Shown piece by piece: positions 60,423 through 64,000 of a stretch of DNA of 64,000 nt. Position numbers and translations under genes: made by a program. The stretch is from Ruminococcus sp. OA3 (GTDB lineage Bacteria; Bacillota; Clostridia; Lachnospirales; Lachnospiraceae), in the NCBI RefSeq assembly GCF_022440845.1, contig NZ_JAKNTO010000001.1, forward strand, positions 1,116,001 to 1,180,000. Reading direction: 5' to 3'. The notes under the pieces are model-generated. The model was given only the letters and a program-made list of their open reading frames with translations, ran no database searches and was not told the DNA's origin. Each line of letters opens with the position of its first letter. Positions within the stretch are counted from its first letter, which is position 1.

Positions 60423-61670
60423 TCAGTGTTGTTTTAGCTGTTCTTCTGTTTTTCTGAAAAAATGTTTTGCCGCAAGGCCGGTTACGCACAGGATGACTGC
60501 GGAAGGGAGCAGTACAAAATAAATATTATTTGAAAAAACGTCAAACAGTATACCGTAGATAATCTGTCCCAGAGGCTGTGCACATAAGGAAATCGTTGCG
60601 GTATAAGCCATGACTTTCCCAATCATACGTTCCGGTGTCAGCTGCTGAATGATGGACAGGCAGAAAATAGAAAACACGCAGGCTGCAATCTGAATCAAAG
60701 CGAAAAAGGCGATCAGTGTTACATATCTCGGAAAAGTGCCGATGGGAATATAAAAGATCAGCCCTGCAGGAAGCAGAAACAAACCAATGCACAATATGGG
60801 AAGGTTCAGATTTCCGGTCCTGAATCTTGCTGCGGCCAGCCCGGCGATCACACTGCCGGCGAGACCGGCAAAACCCAGGATACTTTCGGCTGCACCGTAG
60901 TAACTGGCGCTCAGCCCGAGAACTGACCGTATGATAAACGGAAGCCCCACCAGAGCAACCCCCTGAACAAAAAACGCAGTGACCGATACCAGAAGCAGAG
61001 TTTTAAGAATAGAAGGCCTTACCCGGGATATAAAATGTGTACTGGCCTTCAGGTCATGTTTAACAATTTGCAAAATGTGTCCGTTTGTCTGTTGAGGTAT
61101 GTAGTCAAGCCGGATAAAATATTCGAATATGGATGTTATAAAGAAACAGATAACGCCCGCATACATGACCGGTTTTAAACCAAAAGAAGAGTAAAGCATG
61201 CTTCCGATGAAGGGGGCGGCCAGGGTAGAAACGGCGGCGATCTGGTTGACAACTGCATTTCCGCGGACGATGTTATCACCCGTCTGCATCTGAGGAATAC
61301 ATGCCTGCACCGTGGGGCTCTCAAAGGTTCCTAAAACTGACAGGGCGATAAGAGCCGTACATATCACGGTAAGGTCGCTGACGCGCCCCATCATAAGTGC
61401 CGCCAGCAGTGTGACGACACCCGATATAAAATCCAGAGCGACCATGATACTGCGTTTGTTTGCACGGTCGGCAAGTACACCGGCAAGAGGGGATAAGAGA
61501 ATGGCAGGCAGCATGGCAGCAGCCAGAAAACCGGCAAAAACAGCCGCAGAGCCCGTCACTTCCAGGACATACATTGACATTGCAAAATCAAGGATGCAAT
61601 TGCCGAACAGAGAACTTGCCTGCCCTGCGACGAGTAATGTAAAATTTTTTGTAAATAGTTTGTTTTTCAT
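60423..61670 (-). CDS. MFS transporter
   Basis: A 415-residue major facilitator protein with twelve hydrophobic segments and the loop motif GVLADRANKRSIM between segments 2 and 3. It resembles multidrug or macrolide (MefA-like) exporters. GGAGGCG precedes the start. Its promoter region is filled with repeated TTAGAT/ATCTAA boxes, so it is likely regulated. Its terminator was interrupted by the IS110 element. Confidence 0.9.
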   Translation of the reverse strand: MKNKLFTKNFTLLVAGQASSLFGNCILDFAMSMYVLEVTGSAAVFAGFLAAAMLPAILLSPLAGVLADRANKRSIMVALDFISGVVTLLAALMMGRVSDLTVICTALIALSVLGTFESPTVQACIPQMQTGDNIVRGNAVVNQIAAVSTLAAPFIGSMLYSSFGLKPVMYAGVICFFITSIFEYFIRLDYIPQQTNGHILQIVKHDLKASTHFISRVRPSILKTLLLVSVTAFFVQGVALVGLPFIIRSVLGLSASYYGAAESILGFAGLAGSVIAGLAAARFRTGNLNLPILCIGLFLLPAGLIFYIPIGTFPRYVTLIAFFALIQIAACVFSIFCLSIIQQLTPERMIGKVMAYTATISLCAQPLGQIIYGILFDVFSNNIYFVLLPSAVILCVTGLAAKHFFRKTEEQLKQH

Positions 61671-61687
61671 AACGCCTCCTGAAATAA

Positions 61688-61776
61688 ATCTAATTAGTTA
61701 GATATCCATCTAATGATACGACATACAAAAACACCTTTTGTTAGATGTATATAAAATATATAACATATTATTAGAT
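61688..61776. promoter_or_regulatory. Cluster of TTAGAT/ATCTAA boxes
   Basis: ATCTAA at 61688, TTAGAT at 61698, ATCTAA at 61708, TTAGAT at 61741 and 61771. The first three are exactly 10 bp apart. The first two form a palindrome (61688-61703). They lie 18-106 bp upstream of the MFS start, so they are probable operator sites. Confidence 0.6.
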
Positions 61777-61934
61777 GTAAGTCAAATATATTGGACTTAT
61801 ATCAACACTGAAGTGATCACTTATCGGCGCCGCCTCATTTGAAAAACCAGATTAAAATATTAAAACGAAGCACATATAAAGTGAATGTGAAAATTAAGAA
61901 AATTAATATATAAATTAAAAATATTAATTTCCGT

Positions 61935-61964
61935 ATTGACTTTTATGATGAACGAGGTTATATT
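61935..61964 (+). promoter_or_regulatory. Promoter of the DUF2089 operon
   Basis: TTGACT at 61935-61940 and TATATT at 61959-61964 with an 18-bp spacer. Confidence 0.6.
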
Positions 61965-61991
61965 ATTATCAAACAGAAAGGAAGTGACGGT

Positions 61992-62351
61992 ATGAATAAG
62001 GTCATTAGCCGCTGCCCGGTGTGTGATCACGAGCTGACTGTGGCAAGACTCAAATGTGATGCATGTGACACAGTCATAGAAAATAATTTTCGGCTCGGAA
62101 AATTTGATTACCTGTCAGAGGGAGAACTGTATTTTACAGAGACTTTTATCCGATGCAGGGGAAATATCAAAGAGGTGGAAAAGGAACTGGGAATTTCTTA
62201 CCCCACAGTTCGTTCAAAACTGGACGCAGTGATTAAAAAACTTGGTTATGAAACGGAACCTGACGAACAGGCAGTTAAAAAAGAAGAAATTTTAAAAGCA
62301 CTGGAGAACGGAGAGATAACCGCAGAACAGGCGATAGCACAGCTAAAATAG
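61992..62351 (+). CDS. DUF2089 zinc-ribbon/HTH protein
   Basis: A 119-residue protein with an N-terminal zinc ribbon (CPVCDH, then CDACDT), a helix-turn-helix-like segment (CRGNIKEVEKELGISYPTVRSKLD) and a C-terminal SHOCT-like tail (EEILKALENGEITAEQAIAQ). This is the DUF2089 arrangement, probably a DNA-binding regulator of its own operon. AAAGGAAGTGACGGT lies upstream. Confidence 0.85.
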   Translation: MNKVISRCPVCDHELTVARLKCDACDTVIENNFRLGKFDYLSEGELYFTETFIRCRGNIKEVEKELGISYPTVRSKLDAVIKKLGYETEPDEQAVKKEEILKALENGEITAEQAIAQLK

Positions 62352-62376
62352 GATTCATAAAATATGGAGGTTCATG

Positions 62377-62763
62377 ATGGACGAAAAAATGAGGATTTTA
62401 AAAATGGTAGAAGAAGGGACAATTACAGCAGAACAGGCGTCAGAACTGATGGCAGCCATGAACGTGGAACTGCCGGTACAGCAGACAGCTATTGTAAAGA
62501 ACAGTTATGATAAAAAAATGTTCCGCGTTATCGTAGACAGTGTCTCAGGCGATAAGGTAAATATACAATTTCCGGTAGGGGCTATCAAAAAAATACTGAG
62601 GGTGACGGGCAAACTTCCGATTCCTGAAAAAGATCTGGAGGGCATCGACCTGTCCAGCATGATGGACGCTATCTCTGAATGCCTGGAAGACGAGATAGAA
62701 GGCGATTTTGTCAACGTGGAGGCGGCAGACGGAACTACGGTCAGGATATTTGTTGACAAATAG
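62377..62763 (+). CDS. SHOCT-like domain protein (YvlB/LiaX-like N-terminus)
   Basis: A 128-residue protein. The N-terminus ILKMVEEGTITAEQASELM is the same motif as the tail of the previous protein. The C-terminal half (DFVNVEAADGTTVRIFVDK) resembles the third protein of the operon. No membrane segment. ATG 62377 is 6 bp from GGAGG; ATG 62374 is too close. Confidence 0.75.
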   Translation: MDEKMRILKMVEEGTITAEQASELMAAMNVELPVQQTAIVKNSYDKKMFRVIVDSVSGDKVNIQFPVGAIKKILRVTGKLPIPEKDLEGIDLSSMMDAISECLEDEIEGDFVNVEAADGTTVRIFVDK

Positions 62764-62774
62764 AGGGTAAGTGT

Positions 62775-63038
62775 ATGAAAGTAAAAATCAGGACAAAAGA
62801 TTTTCGGTTCTCGATGCCTGTGCCCGTCAGCATGATCGGGTTCGTCGTAAAAATGATTCCTGACAGGGTGTTTGAGGATATAAGAGTTCATACACCGGAT
62901 CCTTACCGCTGTCTGATCACAAAAGATAATATCAGTATGATACTGAGTGAATGCCTGGATATTCTGAGAGAGAATAAAGGCCTGGAGGCTGTCCATGTGG
63001 AGGCGGCAGATGGAACTTTTGTGTCGATAAAGCTTTAA
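62775..63038 (+). CDS. Small operon partner, 87 residues
   Basis: Soluble protein with no named family known to me. Its C-terminal half (LEAVHVEAADGTFVSIKL) matches the C-terminus of the preceding protein, which suggests gene duplication within the operon. It starts 11 bp after that gene behind GAGGGTAAG and is closed by a terminator. Confidence 0.7.
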   Translation: MKVKIRTKDFRFSMPVPVSMIGFVVKMIPDRVFEDIRVHTPDPYRCLITKDNISMILSECLDILRENKGLEAVHVEAADGTFVSIKL

Positions 63039-63064
63039 AGGGAGCAGAATTGCTCCCTTTTTTG
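63038..63064 (+). terminator. Terminator of the DUF2089 operon
   Basis: AAGGGAGCA pairs with TGCTCCCTT around a GAAT loop, then a run of T. Confidence 0.9.
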
Positions 63065-63080
63065 GTTCAGACAAAATTTT

Positions 63081-64000
63081 TTATATAGAAAAAATGGAGT
63101 GCAGCTTAGAGAGAAGATCTCTGAGGGTATCCTTAGAGAGTGTGTAATATACCCGCCCGTCTCTTTTCTCAACGTTTACAAGCTGATAAGTCAACAATAC
63201 ACTCATATGGTGGGAGACCGTCGCTGCTGTCAGATTCAGTTCCTCGGCTAATTCCAGATTATATTTTGGAGAAGTCATCAGCGAAAGCAGGATGTCGAAT
63301 TTACTGCCGTCACTCAATGCTTTCAGGACCGGGAGCAGATTGCCACGAAAGTTTTGCGGTTTCTTCATCATTTGATACACATCGGCCACAAACAGACCGA
63401 TATAGGCATTGCTGGTGGTTTCATTTGTATCGATTAGTTCGCCTGTTGGGAAAATCATGACTGGCGTCAGCACAGCATCTTCTTTCATAGCCGAACTTAT
63501 ATATTCGCCTGATGGGAAGTTTGCCAGAAGTTTATCCAAGGGCTTTCGGATAGCGGTGACAGCTTTTTCGTAAGCTGGGATGCTGTTAACTACAATGGCT
63601 GTGAGATTTTCAAGCTTCTTTTTTGGCGACTGCATGATCAGCATAAGCTTCCAGCAAATTTCGGAGGAAAAACCGACAGCCTGAAGTAACTGGATCAGTT
63701 CGTCCGTGGAAGGCGGTGCTGCGAAAGACTCTGCGTCGTCCGCAGTGAGCCTGTTTGCAAAAGCCAGAACAACAGCATCTTCCGTAATGCCGCCCGGATC
63801 ACCCTCAAACCATTCGGTGTGTTCGGCACAGACAGTCTGAAGAAACAATATAAAATCATCGGCCTCGTCTGAAAAGAAAAAATCAAAATCCTCCAGATTT
63901 TCTGCGGTCATGTTCTTCTGAAATGCAGTTAGATATTTCTTATATGTGGCACCGGCCTTCTGGTAAAGCTCATCGCCGTTGATCCCGTGCTCAGCAGCTG
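63081..64000 (-). CDS. ArsR-type winged-helix regulator with long N-terminal domain (partial)
   Basis: The frame is open to the window edge, so the start lies beyond 64000; the ATG at 63911 is internal. About 306 residues are visible. The last 80 residues are an ArsR-type winged helix (LKALSDGSKFDILLSLM, then ELNLTAATVSHHMSVL). The N-terminal 220 residues are a helical domain of unknown ligand, as in larger ArsR-like regulators (DUF5937-type arrangement). No CxC metal site is present. It is convergent with the DUF2089 operon. Confidence 0.8.
   Translation of the reverse strand, partial: AAEHGINGDELYQKAGATYKKYLTAFQKNMTAENLEDFDFFFSDEADDFILFLQTVCAEHTEWFEGDPGGITEDAVVLAFANRLTADDAESFAAPPSTDELIQLLQAVGFSSEICWKLMLIMQSPKKKLENLTAIVVNSIPAYEKAVTAIRKPLDKLLANFPSGEYISSAMKEDAVLTPVMIFPTGELIDTNETTSNAYIGLFVADVYQMMKKPQNFRGNLLPVLKALSDGSKFDILLSLMTSPKYNLELAEELNLTAATVSHHMSVLLTYQLVNVEKRDGRVYYTLSKDTLRDLLSKLHSIFSI

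Overview
The window is chromosomal DNA of a low-to-moderate GC Gram-positive anaerobe. The 16S and 23S rRNA sequences, AGGAGG-type ribosome binding sites, ECF transporters, HprK, EIIC-EAL fusion and GHKL/LytTR regulators all fit Clostridia, most likely Lachnospiraceae. I do not assign a genus.

Region 1 (1-29165) is mostly conserved core genes. It opens with the end of an ECF-type vitamin/metal transporter operon (EcfT end, double ATPase, S component). A MoxR / DUF58 / transglutaminase trio and a BspA-like LRR protein follow, then LysR, galE, a polyferredoxin, pyrG and a DUF1846 protein. Next come ftsH-uvrC, hprK with a ROK sugar kinase, a class A penicillin-binding protein, a YigZ-family protein, a cyclophilin, the t6A set tsaE-tsaB-rimI, rnz, and tsaD-ispD. 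Several genes have clear sigma-A promoters with 17-bp spacers.

Region 2 (29284-36188) is a complete ribosomal RNA operon with flanking tRNAs: tRNA-Ser(UGA), tRNA-Ser(GGA), 16S, 5S, tRNA-Ile, tRNA-Ala, 23S, tRNA-Asn, tRNA-Glu, tRNA-Cys. The 5S gene lies between 16S and 23S. The 16S carries a structured insertion of about 102 nt replacing the tetraloop at the tip of helix 44. Long complementary arms bracket 16S and 23S. A family of GCGAAGC-containing palindromic repeats, and a 47-bp tandem repeat built from the 3' end of tRNA-Ile, fill the spacers.

Region 3 (36191-38782) looks acquired. Remnants of a tyrosine integrase, a serine recombinase and a MobC-like mobilisation protein lie beside tRNA-Cys. 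They are followed by an AT-rich ArsR / ArsP-type permease / small thioredoxin operon that ends in an overlapping 25-codon Cys-rich ORF.

Region 4 (39030-64000) is accessory and regulatory. It holds glnA with an ATC-hydrolase-family gene, an alpha/beta hydrolase, a broken MATE gene and a sortase-type surface protein. It then has an EIIC-EAL c-di-GMP phosphodiesterase convergent with a double-GntR regulator, a hybrid histidine kinase, and a MarR-flavodoxin pair behind two tandem palindromes. A GHKL/LytTR two-component system is divergent from a BceAB-like ABC exporter. The region ends with an IS110-family element, an MFS transporter, a three-gene DUF2089/SHOCT-like operon and a truncated ArsR-type regulator.

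The most striking system is the IS110 element at 58833-60397. Its ends can be placed exactly because removing it restores a bidirectional terminator between two convergent operons. The noncoding 5' region of its transposase transcript folds into two stem-internal-loop-hairpin modules. One module carries guide segments that match both halves of the restored target, and the other partly matches the element's own ends. Joining the two ends would create a TTGACT-17-TATTAT promoter. This is the pattern expected of a bridge-RNA-guided recombinase.
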